Below are positions 35,085-43,871 of a DNA stretch of 64,000 bases, piece after piece (positions within the stretch are counted from its first letter, which is position 1; the number at the start of each line of letters is the position of its first letter). This stretch comes from JAIVHA01 sp965367295 (lineage in GTDB: Bacteria > Pseudomonadota > Gammaproteobacteria > DSM-19610): the NCBI GenBank assembly GCA_965367295.1, contig CBDUHN010000007.1, positions 1 through 64,000 on the forward strand, given 5' to 3'. A program made the translations under genes and the position numbers. Below the pieces are notes generated by a model. That model searched no databases. It worked only from the letters and a program-made list of their open reading frames with translations, and had not been told where the DNA came from.

Positions 35085-36047
35085 ATGAGCCCTGAATTCA
35101 TCGATCCGGAAACCCTGTCCCGCCTGCGCGAGCGGGTGGCGGCCCATCACCTGGAGTTGCGCCTGGGCATCGAACTGGTGGCCGCGCCACGGGTCTTCGG
35201 TCAGGGCCGCACCTTCTTCCACCCGGAAAACTGGTATTCCTTTCATCGCCTGCTGCGCGCCGGGCTGCGGCTTACCGGGCTGCACGGACGCGCACAACGC
35301 AACGCACGCCGTATTCAGTTGCACCACAACGAAGTGCGGATCCCGCACCTGCCAGCGGCCCTGGAGGGTTACCGGTTGCTGCACATCACCGATCTGCACC
35401 TGGACATGGCCGAGGATATGCCCCACGCCCTGATCGAAGCGGTGCAGGAGCTGGACTACGATGTCTGTGTGCTCACCGGTGATTACCGGGTGCGCACCTA
35501 TGGACCCTATGCCGCGGCCGTCGATGGCCTGCGCCGGGTCCGGCTGCACCTGCAGGACAAGGTGTACGCGATCCTCGGTAATCACGACAGCCTGCGCATG
35601 ATGCCGGATATGGAGGCCGCCGGGATTGAGGTGCTGCTCAACGAACATGTGGCGCTGGAACGTGGTGATGGGCGCTTATACCTGGCTGGTATCGATGATC
35701 CCCATTACTACCGGGCGGATAACCTCGAAAAGGCTGCCGGCGCGATTCCCCGCGGGGCGGTTTCGGTTCTGCTGTCCCATTCGCCGGAGATCTATCGCCA
35801 GGCCGCCCACAGTGGCTTCGATCTCATGCTGTCCGGCCATACCCATGGCGGGCAGATCTGCCTGCCGGGCGGGATGCCGATTATCTGCAATGCCAATGCG
35901 CCGCGTGCGTTCTGCTCCGGGGCCTGGCGCTTCAATGGTATGCAGGGTTACACCTCGCGGGGCTCCGGCGTGTCCATCGTCGATGCACGTTTCAACTGCC
36001 CGCCGGAGATCACCCTGCACCGGCTGACGTGCGGCCCGGAATCTTAG
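35085..36047 (+). CDS. calcineurin-like metallophosphoesterase
   Basis: 320 residues. The two-metal set is complete: ITDLHLD, TGDYRVR, ILGNHDS, LLSHSPE and LSGHTHGGQI. It resembles the YaeI-type phosphoesterases acting on lipid- or nucleotide-linked phosphates, but the N-terminal 95 residues are basic and unassigned. ATG 35085 lies next to the structured repeat at 34814-35078, so its leader overlaps that element. Substrate unknown. Confidence 0.87.
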   Translation: MSPEFIDPETLSRLRERVAAHHLELRLGIELVAAPRVFGQGRTFFHPENWYSFHRLLRAGLRLTGLHGRAQRNARRIQLHHNEVRIPHLPAALEGYRLLHITDLHLDMAEDMPHALIEAVQELDYDVCVLTGDYRVRTYGPYAAAVDGLRRVRLHLQDKVYAILGNHDSLRMMPDMEAAGIEVLLNEHVALERGDGRLYLAGIDDPHYYRADNLEKAAGAIPRGAVSVLLSHSPEIYRQAAHSGFDLMLSGHTHGGQICLPGGMPIICNANAPRAFCSGAWRFNGMQGYTSRGSGVSIVDARFNCPPEITLHRLTCGPES

Positions 36048-36054
36048 TGCCGCG

Positions 36055-36546
36055 TCAGTAGGGCCGCTTGCGGATGTGCAGGGCATAGAGGATGCGCGAC
36101 AGGCCGAGTTCCAGTACAAAAAAGGCACCGACCAGGACCACCAGATCCCGTTGTACCAGTTCCAGGGCGGGGCCGACCAGCAGCAGGGGCAGCAGGGATT
36201 CGGGAATCTGGTCCAGTCCCAGGGCCTGACCACTGGCAGCAATGTCGAGCCGGCGTTTGATAAAGCTCGACAGCAGATCACCGGCCATGGCACCAAGGAC
36301 GATATACAGGCCCAATCTCGCCTCCAGGCCCAGCAGCATGGCCAGCGGCACGGTGATGACGACTGCACTGAGCAGGCCGCGCCAGGTTTTCGAAGGGCCG
36401 AACCAGGGGCGCTGGTCCCAGGCACAATGCCCTGCATCGATGGCCCGCGACCAGCGCCCACCCAGCAGTTTGCCGGCCAGGATCGGGGTACCGTTGGCGG
36501 TAATGAGCAATAGCAGTAATTGCAGGTCGAGCAGATAATGATTCAT
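36055..36546 (-). CDS. CDP-archaeol synthase-like (CarS/DUF46) membrane protein
   Basis: 163 residues from ATG 36546. Four or five membrane helices and the family segments TANGTPILAGKLLG, FGPSKTWRG and AMAGDLLSSFIKRR. In archaea CarS adds CMP to archaetidic acid; bacterial members likely activate a phospholipid or polyprenyl phosphate, which is not proven. It faces the phosphoesterase gene, 7 bases apart. Confidence 0.83.
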   Translation of the reverse strand: MNHYLLDLQLLLLLITANGTPILAGKLLGGRWSRAIDAGHCAWDQRPWFGPSKTWRGLLSAVVITVPLAMLLGLEARLGLYIVLGAMAGDLLSSFIKRRLDIAASGQALGLDQIPESLLPLLLVGPALELVQRDLVVLVGAFFVLELGLSRILYALHIRKRPY

Positions 36547-36652
36547 GGTGTGACCATACCCGTGATGAACGGAAGCATATGAGGCAGCCGGGGTGTGGGC
36601 AAGGGCGTAATTGCTTTGCCCGCATCCGTGCGGCGATGAACGGAGGATTCCA

Positions 36653-37654
36653 ATGAAAGCGATACAGATGCAGGCCAGTGGCGGGCCGGAACAACTACAA
36701 CTGGTGGATATCGACGAGCCGGAACTGCAGCATCCACACCAGGTAAAGGTGCGAATGCAGGCGGCCGGCGTGAATCCTGTCGATACCAAGCTGCGCGCCC
36801 GTGGCGTGTTTTTCCCCGATGCACTACCGGCGATTCTCGGTTGTGACGGCAGTGGCGTGGTGGTCGAAACCGGGAGTGCGGTGACACGCCTGCAAGTTGG
36901 GGACCCGGTCTGGTTCTGCAATGGTGGTCTGGGGAGGGAGCCCGGCAATTACGCAGAGTACTGCCTGCTGGACGAGGCGGTCGCCCGTCACAAGCCCGCA
37001 GCGCTGAGTTTTCATCAGGCGGCCGCAGCACCGCTGGTATTGATCACTGCCTGGGAGGCGCTCTACGACCGGGCTCGGCTGCAGGCCGGGCAGACGGTAT
37101 TGATCCATGGTGGTAGCGGCGGCGTGGGCCATGTCGCCGTGCAACTCGCCAAACTGCGCGGCGCGCGTGTGTGCGCCACCGTGGGCAGCGACGAAAAGGC
37201 TGCCTGGGTGCGCTCACTCGGCGCCGATCTGGTGATCAATTACCAGGAACAGGATTTTGTGCCGGCGGTGCTGGAATGGACCGCCGGGTGCGGCGTGGAT
37301 GTGGCACTGGATATCATGGGTGGTGCGGTATTCGAGCACAGTTGTTCCGCTGTCGCCCATTACGGCGACCTGATTACCGTGCTGGAGCCGGGGCCGGACG
37401 TGGACTGGAAGGAGGCGCGGATGCGCAATCTGCGCATCGGTTTTGAGCTCATGTTGACACCGATGTTGCGCGACCTGCCCGAGGCCCGTGCCCATCAGGG
37501 CGGGATACTCGATCAGTGTGCACAGTGGTGCGATGAGGGGCGCTTGCAGGTCGAGGTTAGCCAGGTGTTTCCCCTGAGTGAGGCGGCAGAGGCCCACCGC
37601 GCCATCGAATCCGGGCATACCCGGGGCAAGCTGGTGTTGGACATGACGGAGTGA
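36653..37654 (+). CDS. MDR-type quinone oxidoreductase/alcohol dehydrogenase
   Basis: 333 residues from ATG 36653 with GGAGG 9 bases before. The NADPH Rossmann motif is in LIHGGSGGVGHVAVQLAKLR; N-terminal part AAGVNPVDTKLR and C-terminal EAAEAHRAIESGHTRGKLV are typical of the zeta-crystallin/QOR group. No zinc-binding Cys cluster is present, which favours quinone or enone reduction over alcohol oxidation. Single gene. Confidence 0.87.
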   Translation: MKAIQMQASGGPEQLQLVDIDEPELQHPHQVKVRMQAAGVNPVDTKLRARGVFFPDALPAILGCDGSGVVVETGSAVTRLQVGDPVWFCNGGLGREPGNYAEYCLLDEAVARHKPAALSFHQAAAAPLVLITAWEALYDRARLQAGQTVLIHGGSGGVGHVAVQLAKLRGARVCATVGSDEKAAWVRSLGADLVINYQEQDFVPAVLEWTAGCGVDVALDIMGGAVFEHSCSAVAHYGDLITVLEPGPDVDWKEARMRNLRIGFELMLTPMLRDLPEARAHQGGILDQCAQWCDEGRLQVEVSQVFPLSEAAEAHRAIESGHTRGKLVLDMTE

Positions 37655-37732
37655 GGGATGGGCTGCAAGGGCGGGGTGGACTTATGGCCACGGATGGACA
37701 CGGAATAAACCGATAATCCTTATGGGGCATTT

Positions 37733-37884
37733 GGTAGCTGCGAATTTATTCGCATTGCCAGCAAAATATATGGCTGCCCCAACAATTGAATCCATCCCTC
37801 CCATAAGACAAGAAGGCGATTTATACCAAGCTCAAATCGCTGTAGAGGTGGCAATGCGAATAAATTCGCACCTGCAGCTGCAGT
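37733..37884. repeat. pair of inverted palindromic repeats
   Basis: Two copies of the palindrome family face each other: 37733-37759 (GCTGCGAATTTATTCGCATT) and 37850-37884, whose complement reads GGTGCGAATTTATTCGCATT. The 90 bp between them has no gene. The pair makes a 152-bp unit that could fold as one long hairpin, a form typical of REP-like mobile repeats (REPIN-type doublets). Confidence 0.65.
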
Positions 37885-37905
37885 ACTCTTTTATCCGTGT
37901 TCAGC

Positions 37906-39369
37906 TTATTGAAACAGCTGCTTGTTGATCAGGAAATGCACCCAGATGCTGGCGGCATAGCCCAGCGCGATGGCCCAGGTCCATTTCAGATGGGCGAAAA
38001 AGGTGTAGATGCCGCGGGCCTGGCCCATGACGGCCACGCCGGCTGCGGAGCCGACGGAGAGCAGGGAGCCACCTACGCCGGCGGTAAGGGTTACCAGCAG
38101 CCACTGACCGAGTTCCATCTGCGGTTGCATGGCCAGCACCGCGAACATCACCGGAATGTTGTCTACCACAGCGGACAACAGGCCCACCATGATATTGGCA
38201 TTGGTGGCCCCCATCTCCCCGTACATGATTGTCGAGGTCAACTGCAGATAGCCGAGGGTGCCCAGCCCGCCGACGCAGAGAATGATGCCATAGAAGAACA
38301 TCAGTGTGTCCCATTCGGCCCGCTTCATACTGATGAAAATATCGAAGGGCTTGCGGCGTGGCTTGTAATGGGACAGCAGATTATTGTCGGTGAGCTGGTT
38401 TTCCATGGCGAACATCTCGGGCCCGTTGATATGCGGAGCACGTCCGGATAACTCATCACGACGCAGCACATAGCCGTACATCTTCAGCAGACCCAGGCCG
38501 GTCATCATCCCCAGTACCGGGGGCAGGTGCAGGAAGTTATGCGCCGACACCGCCATGATGATGGTGAATATGAACAACCCTACCACCACCAGTGCTCCCT
38601 GGCGCAGGATGGCCTGCTGCTGCAGGCCCTCAGGCTTGCCTTTGGGTATCGTCAGGCTGAGGATCAGCGCGGGCACCAGCCAGTTCACCACCGAGGGGAT
38701 GAACAGGGCAAAGAACTGTTCGAACTGCACCAGTCCCTTCTGCCAGACCATCAGGGTGGTGATGTCACCAAAGGGGCTGAAGGCCCCGCCGGCATTGGCG
38801 GCCACCACGACATTGATACAGCCCACCGCCACAAAGGCGTGGTTACTGCCACCGACGGCCATCAGCACCGTGGCCATCAGCAGGGCGGTAGTGAGGTTGT
38901 CGGCGACCGGGGAGATGAAGAAGGCCAGCAGGCCGGTGAGCCAGAAGATGGTCCGCAGGGAAAAGCCCTGGGAGACCAGCCAGGCCCGCAACATGTCGAA
39001 CACGCCGCGTTCATCCATGGTGTTGATATAGGTCATCGCCGCCAGCAGGAACAGGAACAGCTCGGCGAACTCCAGCAGGTTATGACGCACGGCGATTTCT
39101 GCAGTATGCGTATCCCCGTGCTGGCTGTAGGCAATGGCCACGATGGCCCAGATGATCCCGGCGGCGAAGAGCACCGGTTTTGACTTGCGCAGGTGAATGG
39201 TCTCTTCGCCAATCACCATTATGTAGGCCACCACAAACAGGGCGAGGGCGGTATAGCCCGCCCAGTGCTGGGTGAAATCGATGAGATGCATGCTTTCCGC
39301 AGCTACCGCAAAGCCCGGGAATACGGACAGCAATACGCCCAGCCAGCGGGTTTGAATGCGTGTGGTCAT
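37906..39369 (-). CDS. nhaD: NhaD-family sodium/proton antiporter
   Basis: 487 residues. Predicted signal-like N-terminus (ending AVAA), then about 12 membrane helices. Family segments are SPVADNLTTALLMATVLMAV, NVVVAANAGGAFSPFGDIT and VVDNIPVMFAVLAM, carrying the Asp/Asn ion-binding residues of the ArsB/NhaD superfamily. It exports Na+ or Li+ against proton uptake, common in salt-tolerant bacteria. Single gene. Confidence 0.9.
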   Translation of the reverse strand: MTTRIQTRWLGVLLSVFPGFAVAAESMHLIDFTQHWAGYTALALFVVAYIMVIGEETIHLRKSKPVLFAAGIIWAIVAIAYSQHGDTHTAEIAVRHNLLEFAELFLFLLAAMTYINTMDERGVFDMLRAWLVSQGFSLRTIFWLTGLLAFFISPVADNLTTALLMATVLMAVGGSNHAFVAVGCINVVVAANAGGAFSPFGDITTLMVWQKGLVQFEQFFALFIPSVVNWLVPALILSLTIPKGKPEGLQQQAILRQGALVVVGLFIFTIIMAVSAHNFLHLPPVLGMMTGLGLLKMYGYVLRRDELSGRAPHINGPEMFAMENQLTDNNLLSHYKPRRKPFDIFISMKRAEWDTLMFFYGIILCVGGLGTLGYLQLTSTIMYGEMGATNANIMVGLLSAVVDNIPVMFAVLAMQPQMELGQWLLVTLTAGVGGSLLSVGSAAGVAVMGQARGIYTFFAHLKWTWAIALGYAASIWVHFLINKQLFQ

Positions 39370-39504
39370 GCTGAAGATCTCTCTGGTCGGCCGTGGATGC
39401 GCAATGGAACAAAATAGCCCACAAAACAGGGTATTTGCAAATACTACTTCGGCTGGTTGTAGCGGCCCGGAGAGAGCGGGCTTGAGGTGTGCGGTTAGGC
39501 CAGC

Positions 39505-40119
39505 CTAGCCTACCTGATCCAGCACTCGGCGCCGGAATGTTGCACCCAGCCGGGTGGCGATATCGGCGCACGCCTCGATGTCGACACCGGGCAGTCCGTC
39601 GATGGCGGTGACGGTCACCTGGGGAATATGGTCGACGGCCCGGCGAATGAAATCCAGCACGGCGGGATAGCTGCCATCCCATTTAGGGCGGCAGTGTTCA
39701 TTGTAGAGGCTTTCGTTCTGGGCATTGAGTGATATGGAGACGGCATTCACCCTGTCTTCCAGCATGGGGGTGATGTCCCGCCGGTGATATAGGTTGCCGA
39801 GCCCGTCGGTATTGAGGCGCACCGGTTTGCCATAGCGGTTCATGGCTTCGCTGACGCGCAGCAGGGTGTTGAGGCGCTGGGTGGGCTCGCCCAGCCCGCA
39901 GAAGACGATTTCTTGTACCTCGCGTGGGTTGCCGATGGCCTCCAGTACCCGGTCGGTAGCAGGTGCGGTCCGCAGCCGCAGATTGTAGGACTGTACATCC
40001 CAGCGCCCGTTGAATTTGGGGCAGAAGCGGCAGCGTAGATTGCATGTCGACGTGATGTTGAGGTAGCGGTTGCCGCGGATGTCGTAGGCTATGGTCTCAG
40101 GGGTGCACGCAGGCTGCAT
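39505..40119 (-). CDS. TatD-associated-type radical SAM protein
   Basis: 204 residues. The cluster motif CNLRCRFC follows RGNRYLNITSTCNLRC, and GLGEPTQRLN is the SAM-binding segment. The length and these motifs match the small radical SAM family usually encoded beside tatD. Here tatD is absent on both sides, so the linkage is lost. No auxiliary cluster Cys is seen. The substrate is unknown. Confidence 0.85.
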   Translation of the reverse strand: MQPACTPETIAYDIRGNRYLNITSTCNLRCRFCPKFNGRWDVQSYNLRLRTAPATDRVLEAIGNPREVQEIVFCGLGEPTQRLNTLLRVSEAMNRYGKPVRLNTDGLGNLYHRRDITPMLEDRVNAVSISLNAQNESLYNEHCRPKWDGSYPAVLDFIRRAVDHIPQVTVTAIDGLPGVDIEACADIATRLGATFRRRVLDQVG

Positions 40120-40400
40120 GACAAGGCTCCGAAATGACGGGATTCTGGCTAGATTCCCATGGATACCCCTTGCCGCATATGACCCCGGTCAAGTGGGGGA
40201 TGAAATAGTCCTCACCACCCGGGTGTGTTACAGCAAAGCCCAATACGTGGCCTGGGCGGTTTGCCTGGGCTCATGGCGAGGCAGGTATGGGGCGTATCGA
40301 CTATGGTGCGGGATGGACGTATTCCCGCATTCAGCTTTCGGAAACCAGGGCCGCTAGGGATGGCGTAGATGAATGGCTATCGGCAGTGGAGGTGATCAGA

Positions 40401-40727
40401 ATGAACGCAGGAACCGTGGGGCTGGATGAGGAAATCAGTAAATGGGATGTCGCCCTGGAATCGCTGGCACGTGAAGAATGCCGCAAGACCGGGCATGCCC
40501 TGCAGCTGGAGGATTTCCGGCGTCTGGCCAGGGATTATGAGGCACGCCTGGACGACATCATGGTAACCATGTTTGAACTCGTTATTCAGGGCCAATGGCG
40601 CTACCGGGATGAACAGGGTGTCGAACAGCCGTTTGAGCGTGAGACGCTGGATGCGTTATATGTAAACCGCCGTTTGCGGGATGAGGACCTGACGCGTTTT
40701 TCCGGCAGTTGGGAGCCGCGGGAGTGA
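40401..40727 (+). CDS. hypothetical soluble protein, 108 residues
   Basis: ATG at 40401 has a strong GGAGGTGAT site 5 bases upstream. The protein is highly charged and mostly helical, with a middle HALQLEDFRRLARDYEAR helix and a C-terminal GSWEPRE. No family recognised. It stands between the radical SAM gene and the efflux operon. Confidence 0.6.
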   Translation: MNAGTVGLDEEISKWDVALESLAREECRKTGHALQLEDFRRLARDYEARLDDIMVTMFELVIQGQWRYRDEQGVEQPFERETLDALYVNRRLRDEDLTRFSGSWEPRE

Positions 40728-40778
40728 CTACTGCCGATTGGCACGGATAGATATAACTTTAAAAGCCGCCTGGCCGGC

Positions 40779-41978
40779 TTACTCTGCCCGCATGGCATCC
40801 ACCACCGGCAGGCGTGCCGCATGCCGTGCCGGCAGCACGCCTGCCAGCAGGCCGATAAGGCTGGCCAGCGCCAGCGCCAGCCCCACGTAAGACCAGGGAG
40901 TGAACACCGGCAGTGCCGGAAACAGGTGGTGCAACAGCAAGGCGCCGCCAACTCCTAACCCGATACCGGCCAGCCCACCGAGGGTGGCGAGTACCACTGC
41001 TTCGCCGAGAAACAGCGCCGAGACCTGGCGTCGGCTGGCCCCCAGGGCACGCAGCAGACCCACCTCCGAAGTGCGTTCCGCCACGGCGATGGTCATGATG
41101 GTGAGGATGCCGACCCCGCCCACCAGTAGCGAGATGCTGCCCAGCAGGCCCACGGCCATGGTGAGCACGTCGAGGATCGAACCCAGCACGTCGAGCATCT
41201 GCTGCTGGGTGGTGATGGTGACATCATCGCGTCCGTGGCGGGCGGTGAGCACCCGGCGCAGACTGTTGACCACTTCCTCCTCGTTGGCACCCTCCTGGTA
41301 CAACACATCGATTTCCATCAGGCCCTCGCGGTTGAACAACTGCAGGGCACGCGCGGTGGGAATATACAGGGCATCATCGAGATCGAAGCCCAGCACCTGG
41401 CCCTTGGAGGCCATCAGACCCACGATGCGGTACTGGTCGCCACCGATACGGATACGGGCGCCGAGGGGATTGGTGTTGCCGAACAGCTCCTGGCGCAGGC
41501 GACTGCCCAGCACCGCAAAGGCACGCGGTGCCTCGGCCTCGCCGGCCGGCAGGAACTGCCCGGCGGCCACTTCAAAGGTGAAGGCATCGGGGAAGGCGGC
41601 ACCGACCCCGTACACCGCGCTGCGCCGGGTGCGGCCCTCGGCCTTGATGGCGGCGGTGCCCGATGTGACCGGTACCACGGCCTTTATATAGGGCAGCCGT
41701 TCCAGGGCCCGGGCATCCTCGATGGTCAGGGGACGTTCGCTGCCGAATACTCCAACGGCAGCACCATGGGTGGTGGTCTTGCCGGGATTGATGCCGATGA
41801 TGTGGGTGCCGAACTGGGTGAACTCCTTGAGTACGAACACATGAATGCCTTCGCCAATGGAAGTGAGCAGTACCACGGCGGCGATCCCCACGGCGATACC
41901 GGAGGCGGTGAGCTGGCTGCGCAGGCGCTGGCTCACCAGGCTGCTGAATATGAAGCGCAGGGCATCATGCCAGGCCAT
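40779..41978 (-). CDS. MacB-type ABC transporter permease
   Basis: 399 residues. One helix near the N-terminus, a large periplasmic MacB_PCD domain (about 45-245) with TIEDARALERLPYIKAVVPV, and a C-terminal FtsX-like part of three helices with TSEVGLLRALGASRRQV. It is the last gene of the four-gene unit 45019-40779 and pairs with the permease immediately upstream; both lack their own ATPase domain. Confidence 0.88.
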   Translation of the reverse strand: MAWHDALRFIFSSLVSQRLRSQLTASGIAVGIAAVVLLTSIGEGIHVFVLKEFTQFGTHIIGINPGKTTTHGAAVGVFGSERPLTIEDARALERLPYIKAVVPVTSGTAAIKAEGRTRRSAVYGVGAAFPDAFTFEVAAGQFLPAGEAEAPRAFAVLGSRLRQELFGNTNPLGARIRIGGDQYRIVGLMASKGQVLGFDLDDALYIPTARALQLFNREGLMEIDVLYQEGANEEEVVNSLRRVLTARHGRDDVTITTQQQMLDVLGSILDVLTMAVGLLGSISLLVGGVGILTIMTIAVAERTSEVGLLRALGASRRQVSALFLGEAVVLATLGGLAGIGLGVGGALLLHHLFPALPVFTPWSYVGLALALASLIGLLAGVLPARHAARLPVVDAMRAE

Positions 41979-41979
41979 G

Positions 41980-43188
41980 TCAGCGCCTCGACAGGGCCAG
42001 GACGGGATCGAGCCGTGCCGCCTGGCGGGCGGGCAGCAGCGCGAACAGGGTGCCGGTGGTCAGTGCCATCCCCGTGGCAGCCAGTATGGCCCAGGCCGGT
42101 GCCACGAAGGTGAGGTTGGGGTAGGCGGCCTGCAATGCCTGGCTGCCGGCCCAGCCGAGCAGCAATCCTGCCGAGGCACCCAGCAGGGAGAGCAGGGCGG
42201 CCTCGGTGAGAAACAGGCCGAGGATGCTATGACGTGGCGCGCCCATGGCTTTCAACAGACCGATTTCAGCCGTGCGCTGGTGAATGGCCACCAGCATGAT
42301 GTTCATCACCAGGATGCCCGCCACGGCAAGACTGATGGCACCGATGCCGGCCACGGTGAAGGTCAGCGCCTGGAAGATACGATTGAAGGTTTCCAGTACT
42401 GCATCCTGGGTGATCACCGTGACATCCTCTTCACCCTGGTGGCGTTCCTTCAGGGTGGCGGTCACGGCGGCCTTCACCGCCTCGATGCGTGACTCGTGGC
42501 TGACCTCGACGAAGATGCGGAACAGCCCCGCGGCGTTGAACAGCGACTGGGCGGCAGCGGTGGGCACGATCACCAGTTCCTCCACGTCGAGACCGATGGA
42601 GCGACCCTCGGGAGCCAGCACCCCGATGACCCGGAACCGCCACTCACCGAGGCGCACCCACTGGCCAATGGCAGGGGCGCTGCCGAACAGCTCATCGCGG
42701 ATCTTGCTGCCCAGTACGCATACCGGTTGGCTGCGTTCGAGATCCCCGGCGGGCAGAAACCGTCCCTGTCCCATGCGCCAGTGACGAATGCCGAGCAGTT
42801 CGGCGCTGGAACCGAGAATCGTGGCCTCGCGCTCCAGCTCCCGGACCGATACCGTGGCCGCGCCCAGCACCAGCGGCGCGATGCGGTTGACATGGGGTGT
42901 ACGCAGCAGGGCCTGGGCATCGGCCAGGGTCAGGTCACGCGGGCTGCCGGTGCCGGACAGGGCCATGCCGGCGCCGCCGGTTTCGGTCTTGCCGGGCATG
43001 ACGATCACCAGGTTGGTGCCGAGGGAGGCGAATTCATCGATGACGTAGTGGCGGGCGGCTTCACCCAGTGCCGTCAGCAGCACCACGGCACCGACGCCGA
43101 TGGCCATGGCAAGGATCGTCAGCCCGCTACGGGTGGGTGTGCCGCGCAGGGTGCCGAGGGCGAACTGCAGATGATCCTGGAACCTCAT
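41980..43188 (-). CDS. MacB-type ABC transporter permease
   Basis: 402 residues with the same layout: N-terminal helix, periplasmic domain (LTLADAQALLRTPHVNRIAP) and FtsX-like helices containing TAEIGLLKAMGAPRHSIL. The two permeases differ enough to form a heterodimer. Its start overlaps the ATPase stop by four bases. Macrolide- or lipoprotein-type substrates are possible. Confidence 0.88.
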   Translation of the reverse strand: MRFQDHLQFALGTLRGTPTRSGLTILAMAIGVGAVVLLTALGEAARHYVIDEFASLGTNLVIVMPGKTETGGAGMALSGTGSPRDLTLADAQALLRTPHVNRIAPLVLGAATVSVRELEREATILGSSAELLGIRHWRMGQGRFLPAGDLERSQPVCVLGSKIRDELFGSAPAIGQWVRLGEWRFRVIGVLAPEGRSIGLDVEELVIVPTAAAQSLFNAAGLFRIFVEVSHESRIEAVKAAVTATLKERHQGEEDVTVITQDAVLETFNRIFQALTFTVAGIGAISLAVAGILVMNIMLVAIHQRTAEIGLLKAMGAPRHSILGLFLTEAALLSLLGASAGLLLGWAGSQALQAAYPNLTFVAPAWAILAATGMALTTGTLFALLPARQAARLDPVLALSRR

Positions 43189-43871
43189 GGCGCGGGGATA
43201 TCCCGTGCGTCTTCCACGATGCGGCCATCCACCATCCGGATGCGACGCTGAGCACGCTGGCCGAGATCGGGGTCGTGGGTCACCACCAGCAGGGTGATGC
43301 CCTGTTCATGCAGGCGTTCCAGTACCTCGATGATGTCATGCCCCGAGGCCTGATCCAGGTTGCCGGTGGGTTCATCGGCCAGCAGGATTTCCGGTTGTAG
43401 CACAGTGGCGCGGGCGATGGCCACCCGTTGCCGTTGGCCACCGGATAACTGGTCGGGCCGATGACCGGCGCGATCCTCCAGGTGCATGGATTGCAGGCTG
43501 GCATGGACCCGTTCACTGCGTTGCGCCGCCGGCATCCCGGCCAGCAGCAGCGGCAGCTCCACGTTCTGATAGGCCGTCATACGCGGAATCAGGTGAAAAA
43601 ACTGGAACACGAAGCCGATCTTGTGCTGGCGGATATGGGCTTGCTGCCGGTCATTGAGGCCGGTGATGTCCTGGCCATCAAACAGATAATGGCCGGCACT
43701 GGCCTGGTCCAGCAGCCCAATCAGGTGCAGCAGTGTGGATTTGCCGGACCCCGATGGTCCCATGATGGACAGGTATTCGCCGGGCTCGATGCGCAGGTTC
43801 ACATCGTTGAGCGCCAGCACCGTCTGGTCGCCTACTTCGAAGCGCCGTTCGATGCCCTGCAACTCGATCAT
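43185..43871 (-). CDS. MacB/LolD-type ABC transporter ATPase
   Basis: 228 residues. Walker A GPSGSGKST, Q-loop VFQFFHLIPRMTAYQNVELP, signature LSGGQRQRVAIARA, Walker B LLADEPTGNLD and switch His in VVTHDPDL. The LIPRMTAYQNV segment is typical of the MacB/LolD group of mechanotransmission transporters. It overlaps its neighbours by four bases on each side. Confidence 0.93.
   Translation of the reverse strand: MIELQGIERRFEVGDQTVLALNDVNLRIEPGEYLSIMGPSGSGKSTLLHLIGLLDQASAGHYLFDGQDITGLNDRQQAHIRQHKIGFVFQFFHLIPRMTAYQNVELPLLLAGMPAAQRSERVHASLQSMHLEDRAGHRPDQLSGGQRQRVAIARATVLQPEILLADEPTGNLDQASGHDIIEVLERLHEQGITLLVVTHDPDLGQRAQRRIRMVDGRIVEDARDIPAP

Noticed and set aside
41235..42113. Forward open frame over the efflux permease
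   Set aside because: Antisense to a MacB-type permease with clear motifs; low-complexity Gly/Gln-rich translation and no ribosome site.
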